The notes below the pieces were generated by a model that saw only the letters and a list, made by a program, of their open reading frames with translations, ran no database searches and was not told the origin of the DNA. 5,098 nt of DNA from Bacteroidota bacterium (lineage in GTDB: Bacteria > Bacteroidota > Bacteroidia > Chitinophagales > LD1), in contig CANGXE010000145.1 in assembly GCA_947457525.1 (NCBI GenBank), positions 1 through 5,098 on the forward strand, read 5' to 3'. Position 1 is the first letter of the stretch, and each line of letters begins with the position of its first letter. The position numbers and the translations under genes were made by a program. Positions 1 through 5,098 of the stretch are shown here, in pieces.

Positions 1-871
1 AACACTCAAAGGCGATTTGCAATATCATTTACGCAATGGCTCCATCATTATTCGATTAATCATCGTTAACGTAGCGGTGTTTTTAGTATATGGCCTTTTG
101 GCGGTGCTTTGCTTTTTGATAAGCAACTCGACTATTACCGCTTTTTTATCTGATAATTTAATGGCGTATAGCAGTTGGTCAGGAGCGCTGCAAAAACCAT
201 GGACGGTGCTCACCTATCAGTTTTTTCATATCTCGCTATTTCATATTTTCTTCAATATGTTGTGGCTCTATTGGTTTGGTGAAATCTTCATACTCTACTT
301 GGGCGAGAAAAAAATTTTCCCGTTGTATCTCGTAGGGGGGGTGTTTGGCTGGTTGATTTTTGCATTGGCTATTAATTATATTCCTGCGCTGAGTAACGGA
401 GCGGCAAACAGCCGTTTGTTGGGTGCTTCTGCCGGCATCATGGCTATTGTTTTTGGAGCTGTAGCCATTCGCCCCGACCACGAGTTACGATTACTGTTTA
501 TTGGAAACATTAAGATACTTTATGTTGCTTTGATTTCCTTGGTATTAGATTTGTTGGCAGTGCCCCAGGGTGGAGCCGGCACTTATTTTTCGCATCTTGG
601 TGGAGCGCTTTTTGGCTATGGCTATGTTAAGCTTTGGTATAGCGGAACTGATTTATTTGCATTTATAGACACCGTTAAAAATTGGTTTAAGCCAAAGTCT
701 AAAGTAAAATCGATGTATGTGAATAGAGCGAACAATCAACGAGAAGAGAAGCTGACAGATGAAACACAGAAGAAATTGGATGACATCTTAGATAAAATAT
801 CTCGCTCGGGATACGACAGCTTAACTCAACAAGAGAAAAATTTCTTGTTTCAATATTCAAAAAATAGCTAA
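1..871 (+). CDS. Rhomboid family intramembrane serine protease, 5' end outside the window
   Basis: This is an integral membrane protease that cleaves transmembrane substrates within the bilayer. The reading frame is open from base 2 (T-L-K-G-D-L-Q-Y...), so the gene almost certainly starts upstream; the TTG at 17 is only the first possible start codon inside the window. Residues below are counted from that TTG. Six hydrophobic segments are visible, at roughly 10-36, 70-94, 101-121, 134-152, 157-181 and 187-206. The HxxxN motif of segment 2 is H76/N80. The serine motif G-A-S-A-G in segment 4 gives nucleophile S138 (bases 428-430). The segment 6 motif H-L-G-G-A-L-F-G gives the catalytic H193 (593-595). 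All catalytic elements are therefore intact. A charged cytosolic tail (about 222-284) ends in an IL-DKIS-SGYDSL-xxEK-FLF block that I recall from Bacteroidota rhomboids. The physiological substrate cannot be inferred. The gene is probably co-transcribed with the EEP gene 9 bp downstream. Confidence 0.93.
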   Translation, partial: TLKGDLQYHLRNGSIIIRLIIVNVAVFLVYGLLAVLCFLISNSTITAFLSDNLMAYSSWSGALQKPWTVLTYQFFHISLFHIFFNMLWLYWFGEIFILYLGEKKIFPLYLVGGVFGWLIFALAINYIPALSNGAANSRLLGASAGIMAIVFGAVAIRPDHELRLLFIGNIKILYVALISLVLDLLAVPQGGAGTYFSHLGGALFGYGYVKLWYSGTDLFAFIDTVKNWFKPKSKVKSMYVNRANNQREEKLTDETQKKLDDILDKISRSGYDSLTQQEKNFLFQYSKNS

Positions 872-880
872 ATTGTTTCA

Positions 881-1981
881 GTGAAAATACTGTTACGATT
901 TGTTGCTTTTGGATTGCTGGTTTCATTGCTACTGACTAAGCTGTCTGTCACGTTGAATCCAAAATTTTTTTGGCCGCTTTCCTTTTTGGGGTTTATGTTT
1001 CCGTTCGTTTATGTATTTGGTGTTTTGCTTTTCGCTTGGTTGTTGTTGAGCAAAGATTGGACGGCTATAATTTTACTGCTTGTTTTAATTTGGACGTGGC
1101 CAATGGCAAAGTTAACCTATGCCACAAGTGAACCGCAACTGGCAAAGCATAAAATAATGATATGGAATGTCAAGAATTTTGGTTTGTATGAACGCCACAC
1201 CAATATGCAAACTCGACAGCAAATAATGGCTGAAATCAAACTGGCTAACCCCGATATTCTTTGTTTGCAAGAATTTTATACTAACGACCAGCAGTTTAAA
1301 AATGTAGAATACATTAAAGATAGTTTAGGTTACAACTATGTGCATTTTAATCCAAGCATTAGTCAAATGATTAAAGCGCGTAATAAGACACAAAAACTGA
1401 CATGGAAGAATGGCATACTTAACCAAAAGTGGGGTGTGGCTACTTTTTCAAAGTTTCCTATAGAACTCGCAGCACGGCTGGATTTTCAAAACTCCCAAGT
1501 AAATGATTGTATTTATTCAGACATTGAGATAGATGGAAAGTTGACGCGTGTTTTTAATGTCCACTATGAGTCTGTGCATTTAGCTAATCAAGACTACGCG
1601 ACTATTGATAGTCTGGAAAGTGCTCAGTCAACAAGGTGGCCGGCCATACGTAGCATTTTGCGAAAGATGAAATACGCCAATTTGCGCAGAGCCGTGCAGG
1701 CAGAGGATGTTGCTAAATTAGTGAATAGTTTTGATGGTCGTAGCATCGTGTGTGGCGACTTTAATGACATTCCTATTTCCTATACGTATCATCACACGAA
1801 AGGAAATTTACAAGATGCTTTTGTAGTGCGAGGTAATGGATATGGAGCCACCTATATCAATAATTTTCCGTTATTCAGAATTGATTATGTTTTGTTAGAT
1901 GAACAAATTCAGGTGAAATCTTATCAACGAATAGAAGAAGTGCTGAGCGACCATTTGGGTGTAGTAGTGGGTTTTGAATAA
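881..1981 (+). CDS. Membrane-anchored endonuclease/exonuclease/phosphatase (EEP) family protein
   Basis: This is a metal-dependent phosphodiesterase-fold hydrolase of the DNase I/exonuclease III/sphingomyelinase superfamily; whether it cuts nucleic acid, lipid or phosphosugar cannot be read from the sequence. The N-terminus (residues 1-78) holds about three hydrophobic segments (4-20, 31-56, 60-76), so the catalytic domain (about 90-366) is tethered to the membrane. The whole EEP residue set is visible: W-N-V-K-N-F with N96, L-Q-E with metal ligand E131, N-V-H-Y-E-S with H228, G-D-F-N-D with D293 and N295, R-I-D-Y with D335, and the terminal S-D-H with D357/H358. A basic stretch at about 252-271 (RKMKYANLRRA) lies between the H228 and D293 motifs. 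The start is GTG at 881, because the preceding rhomboid TAA lies in the same frame four codons upstream and no ATG intervenes. No Shine-Dalgarno is present. The close spacing suggests one operon with the rhomboid. The fold is certain; the substrate is unknown. Confidence 0.9.
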   Translation: MKILLRFVAFGLLVSLLLTKLSVTLNPKFFWPLSFLGFMFPFVYVFGVLLFAWLLLSKDWTAIILLLVLIWTWPMAKLTYATSEPQLAKHKIMIWNVKNFGLYERHTNMQTRQQIMAEIKLANPDILCLQEFYTNDQQFKNVEYIKDSLGYNYVHFNPSISQMIKARNKTQKLTWKNGILNQKWGVATFSKFPIELAARLDFQNSQVNDCIYSDIEIDGKLTRVFNVHYESVHLANQDYATIDSLESAQSTRWPAIRSILRKMKYANLRRAVQAEDVAKLVNSFDGRSIVCGDFNDIPISYTYHHTKGNLQDAFVVRGNGYGATYINNFPLFRIDYVLLDEQIQVKSYQRIEEVLSDHLGVVVGFE

Positions 1982-2006
1982 AATTTCCCACTGTTGTTTT
2001 CCGTCT

Positions 2007-2035
2007 TTTGTTCCGTCCTTAATTCTCTATATTCG
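2007..2035 (+). promoter_or_regulatory. Possible Bacteroidota-type promoter for cysS
   Basis: TATATTCG at 2028-2035 matches seven of eight positions of the Bacteroidota -7 element TAnnTTTG when the two free positions are counted as matches. TTTG at 2007-2010 could serve as the -33 element, with a 17-bp spacer that is a little short compared with the usual 19-21. The element ends only 5 bp before the cysS ATG, so transcription would begin at or next to the start codon. The weak -33 element and the small sequence space make this a tentative call; cysS might instead be read from the upstream operon. A short direct repeat CCGTC (2001-2005 and 2013-2017) flanks the -33 element and has no clear meaning. 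Confidence 0.35.
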
Positions 2036-2040
2036 CCCTC

Positions 2041-3501
2041 ATGCAGTCCTTGAAAATTTATAACACACTAAGTAGAGAGAAAGAAGTTTTTGCACCTATT
2101 AATGCTCCGCACGTAGGTATGTATGTGTGTGGACCAACGCTATATAGTCACGCTCACTTGGGTAATTGTCGCACGTTTATGTCGTTTGATGTGGTGTTTA
2201 GGTATTTGACACATTTGGGTTATAAAGTTCGTTATGTGCGCAATATTACGGACGTGGGTCACTTAGAAAACGATGGTGATGAAGGCGAAGATAAAATTGC
2301 TAAGCGCGCGCGTTTAGAGCAATTGGAGCCGATGGAAATTGTGCAGAAATACACCGTAGATTTTCATCATGTGTTACAGCAGTTTAATCTATTGCCACCA
2401 AGCATTGAGCCAACGGCTTCGGGTCACATCATTGAGCAGATAGAAATGACCAAACAGATTATTGACAACGGTTATGCTTATGTGGTGGATGGCACGGTTT
2501 ATTTTGATGTAGAAAAATTCGCGAAAGAATATCCTTACACGCAACTCAGTGGAAGGAAGTTGGAAGACTTGCTCGAAAACACGCGCGACCTCGATGGACA
2601 AGATGAAAAGCGGGGACGATTAGATTTTGCGCTTTGGAAGAAAGCTAAACCGGAGCATATCATGCGCTGGCCGAGCCCATGGGGCGAAGGCTTTCCGGGT
2701 TGGCATATTGAGTGCTCTGCTATGAGTACAAAATATTTGGGCGAAGAATTTGATTTGCATGGCGGAGGTTTAGATTTAGCGCCAACACACCACACCAACG
2801 AGATTGCACAACATGCCGCTTGCCATCACAAGTCACCGGCTCACGTTTGGATGCACACCAACATGCTGACCGTAAACGGGCAAAAAATGTCGAAGTCATT
2901 GAACAATTCTTTTTTGCCGGAAGAGCTTTTTGCGGGCACACATCCGTTGTTAGAAAAAGGCTATTCGCCCATGTCGGTTCGGTTCTTCATGTTGCAAGCG
3001 CACTATCGCAGCACACTCGATTTCTCTAACGTGGCGCTGCAAGCTGCAGAGAAAGGCTATCAGCGATTGATGAATGCTTTAAAATTGGTTGCTAGTTTGA
3101 AAACATCGGGCACATCATCGGTGAAAGTACAGGCGCAGGTAGATGATGTTTACAACGCCCTGAATGATGACTTCAATACTCCGATTGCACTTGCTGCTTT
3201 ATTTGAAGGCGTAAGGATTATAAATTCGATAAATGACGGGAAAGACACTATCACCGAAGAAGATAAAACTTTACTCCAAAAACTGTTTAATGAAATAGTA
3301 GTTGACGTACTAGGATTGAAAGAGGAAGAAGCCGGCAACTCAGACAAGTTGGACGGACTTATGAATTTGATTTTAGAATGGCGAAAAGATGTACGCACAA
3401 AAAAAGACTTTGCTGCTTCTGATAAAATCCGCGATGAGCTATTGAAGATTGGTATTCAAGTGAAAGACGGTAAAGATGGTGTGACGTGGACGGTGCAATA
3501 A
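2041..3501 (+). CDS. cysS: Cysteinyl-tRNA synthetase (CysRS)
   Basis: This cytosolic class I aminoacyl-tRNA synthetase (EC 6.1.1.16) charges tRNA-Cys with cysteine using ATP. At 486 residues it has the usual full length. The N-terminal catalytic core shows M-Y-V-C-G-P-T, with zinc ligand C30, followed by H-L-G-N at 39-42 as the HIGH motif. The remaining zinc ligands are C225 (G-W-H-I-E-C), H250 and E254 (H-H-T-N-E), the same spacing as C28/C209/H234/E238 of the E. coli enzyme. The second class I signature, K-M-S-K-S, is at 282-286. The C-terminal helical anticodon-binding part (DALR-like, about 360-486) ends with the family-typical K-D-F-A-A-S-D-K-I-R-D-E-L and the final G-V-T-W-T. The ATG at 2041 is secure: an in-frame TAA lies at 2020-2022, and the N-terminal sequence K-I-Y-N-T-L fits the family. 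No Shine-Dalgarno is seen. Nothing is missing, and it should be fully functional and essential. Confidence 0.98.
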   Translation: MQSLKIYNTLSREKEVFAPINAPHVGMYVCGPTLYSHAHLGNCRTFMSFDVVFRYLTHLGYKVRYVRNITDVGHLENDGDEGEDKIAKRARLEQLEPMEIVQKYTVDFHHVLQQFNLLPPSIEPTASGHIIEQIEMTKQIIDNGYAYVVDGTVYFDVEKFAKEYPYTQLSGRKLEDLLENTRDLDGQDEKRGRLDFALWKKAKPEHIMRWPSPWGEGFPGWHIECSAMSTKYLGEEFDLHGGGLDLAPTHHTNEIAQHAACHHKSPAHVWMHTNMLTVNGQKMSKSLNNSFLPEELFAGTHPLLEKGYSPMSVRFFMLQAHYRSTLDFSNVALQAAEKGYQRLMNALKLVASLKTSGTSSVKVQAQVDDVYNALNDDFNTPIALAALFEGVRIINSINDGKDTITEEDKTLLQKLFNEIVVDVLGLKEEEAGNSDKLDGLMNLILEWRKDVRTKKDFAASDKIRDELLKIGIQVKDGKDGVTWTVQ

Positions 3502-3512
3502 GTGTCACACCA
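3477..3512 (+). terminator. Inverted repeat across the cysS stop codon, possible 3' hairpin
   Basis: TGGTGTGAC (3477-3485) is the exact reverse complement of GTCACACCA (3504-3512), and two further G-U pairs are possible inward (3486/3503 and 3487/3502). This leaves a loop of about 14 nt that contains the cysS TAA (3499-3501). No uninterrupted T tract follows directly; the nearest T-rich stretch is TTGTTTT at 3522-3528. It is therefore not a classical intrinsic terminator. It could weaken transcription into the next gene, protect the cysS 3' end, or be chance. The pairing is directly seen; the role is inferred. Confidence 0.3.
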
Positions 3513-3530
3513 CATATTGGATTGTTTTAA

Positions 3531-3560
3531 CCACAGATAACTCAGACATAATACTGATAA
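3531..3560 (+). repeat. Degenerate ~10-bp tandem repeat upstream of the lipoprotein gene
   Basis: Three successive 10-base blocks fill this stretch: CCACAGATAA, CTCAGACATA and ATACTGATAA. Blocks 1 and 3 agree at seven of ten positions; block 2 agrees only after a one-base shift. The preceding AACCACAGAT phrase resembles the short CACAGATT-type tandem units that I recall in intergenic DNA of Bacteroidota genomes, so this may be a decayed copy. It ends 3 bp before the ATG at 3564, and so occupies most of the leader of that gene. It is too degenerate to be certain. Confidence 0.25.
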
Positions 3561-3563
3561 ACT

Positions 3564-4568
3564 ATGCAATCATATCATTTTCCCAGACTGTTTCTTGCCC
3601 TTTTATTGTTTGTTGCGGCTTGTAATACTGACCCGAAGCCTAGCGATGTGGTCGTGGACGAAACACCAAAAGTAGTTGTCAATGCTCCAGCGTTTAGTGC
3701 AGACACCGCTTATAATTATATTCAAAAACAGTTATCGTTTGGGCCGAGAGACATGAACAGCAAAGGCCACGAAGCTTGTGCTGTTTTTTTGATTAGCGAA
3801 GCGAAACGATTTGCTGACACGGTTTACATGCAGCGCTTTGATGCCACAGGCTACGATGGCAAAACGCTTAAGAGCACTAACATCATAGCCTCGTTCAATC
3901 CTCAAGCTACTTCACGCATTTTGCTTTGCTCGCATTGGGACAGCCGCCCTTGGGCCGATCAAGACAGCAAAGACCAAGACAAACCTATTTTGGCGGCTAA
4001 CGATGGCGCAAGCGGTGTGGGTGTGCTGCTTGAAATTGCGCGATTACTTAAAGCAAATCCAACTGCCAATATTGGCGTTGATGTTTTCTTTATTGACACT
4101 GAAGACTACGGCAAGTCGGGCTACGAAGACTCTTATTGCCTAGGCTCACAATATTGGGCAAAGAACTCCCACTTACTCGGCTACAAAGCCGACTTCGGCA
4201 TTTTGCTCGACATGGTGGGTGCGCCCGGAGCGCAGTTTGCTCGTGAAGGCAATTCGGCTTTCAATGCCGGATGGGTGTTGGATAAGGTTTGGACAAACGC
4301 CAGTCAACTTGGCTATGGCTCGCGGTTTATTCAACAAAGCATCGGGCCGATTACAGACGACCATCTTTACATTAATAATATCATCAAAATCCCGACCATA
4401 GACATCATTCACTATGACCCTACTTCGCCTTCTCAAACCTTTGGTGCCTATTGGCACACGCATGAGGACGATATGGATGCCATTGATAAAGGCACGCTAG
4501 AAGCAGTGGGCCGCACGGTGGTTTACACGGTGTTTCAATACAATGCGGAGAAAGGAGTTAAACAGTAA
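3564..4568 (+). CDS. Lipoprotein of the M28 / type II glutaminyl cyclase family
   Basis: This is probably a glutaminyl-peptide cyclotransferase, which converts N-terminal glutamine of exported proteins to pyroglutamate; an M28 aminopeptidase is the alternative. A lipoprotein signal peptide with lipobox V-A-A-C gives the lipidated Cys at C20, followed by a flexible Pro/Val/Asp-rich linker (21-45), so the enzyme is anchored in the cell envelope. The alpha/beta-hydrolase-like zinc fold shows H-W-D-S-R-P-W-A-D (H124), A-N-D-G-A-S-G-V-G with metal ligand D147, F-F-I-D-T-E-D-Y-G with catalytic E180 and ligand D181, L-L-D-M-V-G-A (D216), I-T-D-D-H (D265/D266) and Y-W-H-T with ligand H298. W297-H298 and D265/D266-H267 correspond to W329-H330 and the D305 region of human QC, which favours the cyclase reading. 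The ATG is certain, since an in-frame TAA lies at 3558-3560. It is complete at 334 residues and convergent with the next gene. Confidence 0.88.
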   Translation: MQSYHFPRLFLALLLFVAACNTDPKPSDVVVDETPKVVVNAPAFSADTAYNYIQKQLSFGPRDMNSKGHEACAVFLISEAKRFADTVYMQRFDATGYDGKTLKSTNIIASFNPQATSRILLCSHWDSRPWADQDSKDQDKPILAANDGASGVGVLLEIARLLKANPTANIGVDVFFIDTEDYGKSGYEDSYCLGSQYWAKNSHLLGYKADFGILLDMVGAPGAQFAREGNSAFNAGWVLDKVWTNASQLGYGSRFIQQSIGPITDDHLYINNIIKIPTIDIIHYDPTSPSQTFGAYWHTHEDDMDAIDKGTLEAVGRTVVYTVFQYNAEKGVKQ

Positions 4569-4578
4569 TGGTTTTAGA
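4569..4578. other. 10-bp convergent junction without a visible terminator
   Basis: The stop codons of the lipoprotein gene (+, TAA 4566-4568) and the dehydrogenase gene (-, TAA 4579-4581) face each other across ten bases. I see no stem-loop or T tract centred here, so transcription from each side must end inside the opposing gene or by a factor-dependent route, giving overlapping 3' ends. Confidence 0.6.
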
Positions 4579-5098
4579 TTACAAGCCTTCTTTTAATCGA
4601 TAAGTAAACAAATCTGCGTGGCGGAGTTTAAGCTCATCGATCACGGCTTGTTTTTCGATAATGATTACCCTTTTCCCTGCCTTGGCGAGTTGTACGGCCA
4701 GCGCCAAACGCTGCGATTCATCAAGAATAACTGTTCCTTTTTTGTAGGTCACTTCATCAAACGTGATGGCCTCGGGAGTTTGCATCGCTTGGTCAAATAG
4801 AAATTGTAAATGTTGTCGGTTCACTTCGTCTGTAGCTTCGCCAATCAGCAGGCGATAGTCGGTTTGCTGTGCAAAAAGATTGAGTGCGCGATTGTCGCGC
4901 GGAAAGCAAGGCCCACCAAACCCATCGCCATACTGCAAATACTTTTGCCCAATGCGCGAATCGGCACCGATAGCTTGCAGGATTTTTTCGGGGTTGGCTC
5001 CGGCTTTCACGGCTAAGTCGCCCACGGAGTTGGCAAATGAGATTTTGGTGGTCAAAAAACAGTTAGTGGCTATTTTGCAAATCTCTGCACTCAGCGGA
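4579..5098 (-). CDS. UDP-glucose/GDP-mannose dehydrogenase family protein, N-terminal part outside the window
   Basis: This NAD-dependent four-electron dehydrogenase oxidises a nucleotide sugar (most often UDP-glucose to UDP-glucuronate) for surface polysaccharide synthesis. The frame stays open to base 5098, so only the central and C-terminal parts are here; the TTG at 5053-5055 is internal. Reading in from the edge, P-L-S-A-E-I-C-K-I-A-T-N holds the catalytic Lys (5074-5076) and the Asn four residues later (5062-5064). After the dimerisation helix, D-S-R-I-G and G-F-G-G-P-C-F-P-R-D follow, with the nucleophilic Cys at 4906-4908 and the Asp four residues on. The C-terminal domain is recognisable from Y-K-K-G-T...E-S-Q and A-G-K-R-V-I-I-I, but only about 55 residues follow Y-K-K-G, which is short for the family. 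The stop is TAA at 4579-4581. The Rossmann NAD-binding domain should lie to the right. The exact substrate is not determined by what is visible. Confidence 0.92.
   Translation of the reverse strand, partial: PLSAEICKIATNCFLTTKISFANSVGDLAVKAGANPEKILQAIGADSRIGQKYLQYGDGFGGPCFPRDNRALNLFAQQTDYRLLIGEATDEVNRQHLQFLFDQAMQTPEAITFDEVTYKKGTVILDESQRLALAVQLAKAGKRVIIIEKQAVIDELKLRHADLFTYRLKEGL

Noticed and set aside
17..19. TTG at 17 as the true start of the rhomboid gene
   Set aside because: The frame is open to base 2 with sensible residues, and rhomboids of this type normally have a short N-terminal extension before the first membrane segment. The gene is taken as cut by the window edge.
421..437. G-A-S-A-G in place of the more familiar G-x-S-G in the rhomboid
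   Set aside because: Serine and histidine are both present, and I recall this variant as common in Bacteroidota rhomboids, so it does not point to an inactive protease.
965..971. T7 run, and a similar T7 at 3784-3790, as possible slippage or terminator signals
   Set aside because: Both lie inside coding sequence for hydrophobic residues in AT-rich DNA, with no stem upstream; such runs are expected by composition.
2155..2166. H-L-G-N in place of H-I-G-H in CysRS
   Set aside because: The first His and the Gly are kept, and the last position often varies in class I synthetases; this does not indicate loss of function.
2389..3398. Several minus-strand open frames and one plus-strand frame of 60-90 codons inside cysS
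   Set aside because: They overlap a highly conserved gene, show no recognisable domain and have low-complexity or Cys/Ser-rich content typical of shadow frames.
3517..3556. Promoter for the lipoprotein gene (TTG at 3522-3524 with TAATACTG at 3549-3556)
   Set aside because: The -7-like element matches poorly and the spacer is about 24 bp, outside the usual range; not strong enough to list as a feature.
4173..4463. 96-codon minus-strand open frame inside the lipoprotein gene
   Set aside because: It lies antisense to the conserved catalytic motifs, has no domain and no upstream signals; it is a shadow of the real frame.
5053..5055. TTG (minus strand) as the start of a short dehydrogenase-like protein
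   Set aside because: The frame continues to the window edge and encodes the catalytic Lys and Asn of the family upstream of this codon, so it is internal.

Overview
This window looks like ordinary chromosomal DNA from a member of the Bacteroidota. The case for that rests on several points. None of the three internal starts (881, 2041, 3564) has a Shine-Dalgarno sequence. The rhomboid carries a C-terminal tail (IL-DKIS-SGYDSL-xxEK-FLF) that I associate with this phylum. The CysRS N-terminus and KIAKRARLEQLEPME block look Bacteroidota-like. There is a lipoprotein of the bacterial type II glutaminyl cyclase group, and one TAnnTTTG-like promoter element. Base composition is moderately AT-rich by eye, and almost everything is coding. 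No intergenic stretch exceeds about 62 bp.

Layout: (1) 1-871 (+), the 3' part of a rhomboid intramembrane protease gene that enters from the left edge. (2) 881-1981 (+), a membrane-anchored endonuclease/exonuclease/phosphatase (EEP) protein starting 9 bp after the rhomboid stop and probably in the same transcript. (3) A 59-bp gap with a possible promoter, then 2041-3501 (+), complete cysteinyl-tRNA synthetase (cysS). (4) A 62-bp gap with an inverted repeat straddling the cysS stop and a degenerate repeat, then 3564-4568 (+), a lipoprotein of the M28 / glutaminyl cyclase fold. (5) After a 10-bp convergent junction, 4579-5098 (-), the C-terminal part of a UDP-glucose/GDP-mannose dehydrogenase family protein that runs off the right edge.

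The genes do not form one pathway. Three products act at or outside the inner membrane: the rhomboid, the EEP protein with its N-terminal membrane segments, and the lipoprotein cyclase, which would cap N-terminal glutamine on exported proteins. cysS is housekeeping, and the dehydrogenase supplies sugar acids for surface polysaccharide. I found no mobile element, CRISPR array, RNA gene, defence module or toxin-antitoxin pair, and no convincing sign of an undescribed multi-gene system. The points worth a second look are small: a possibly near-leaderless cysS promoter, the cysS 3' hairpin, the Asp-for-Glu metal ligand in the cyclase, and the short C-terminal domain of the dehydrogenase.
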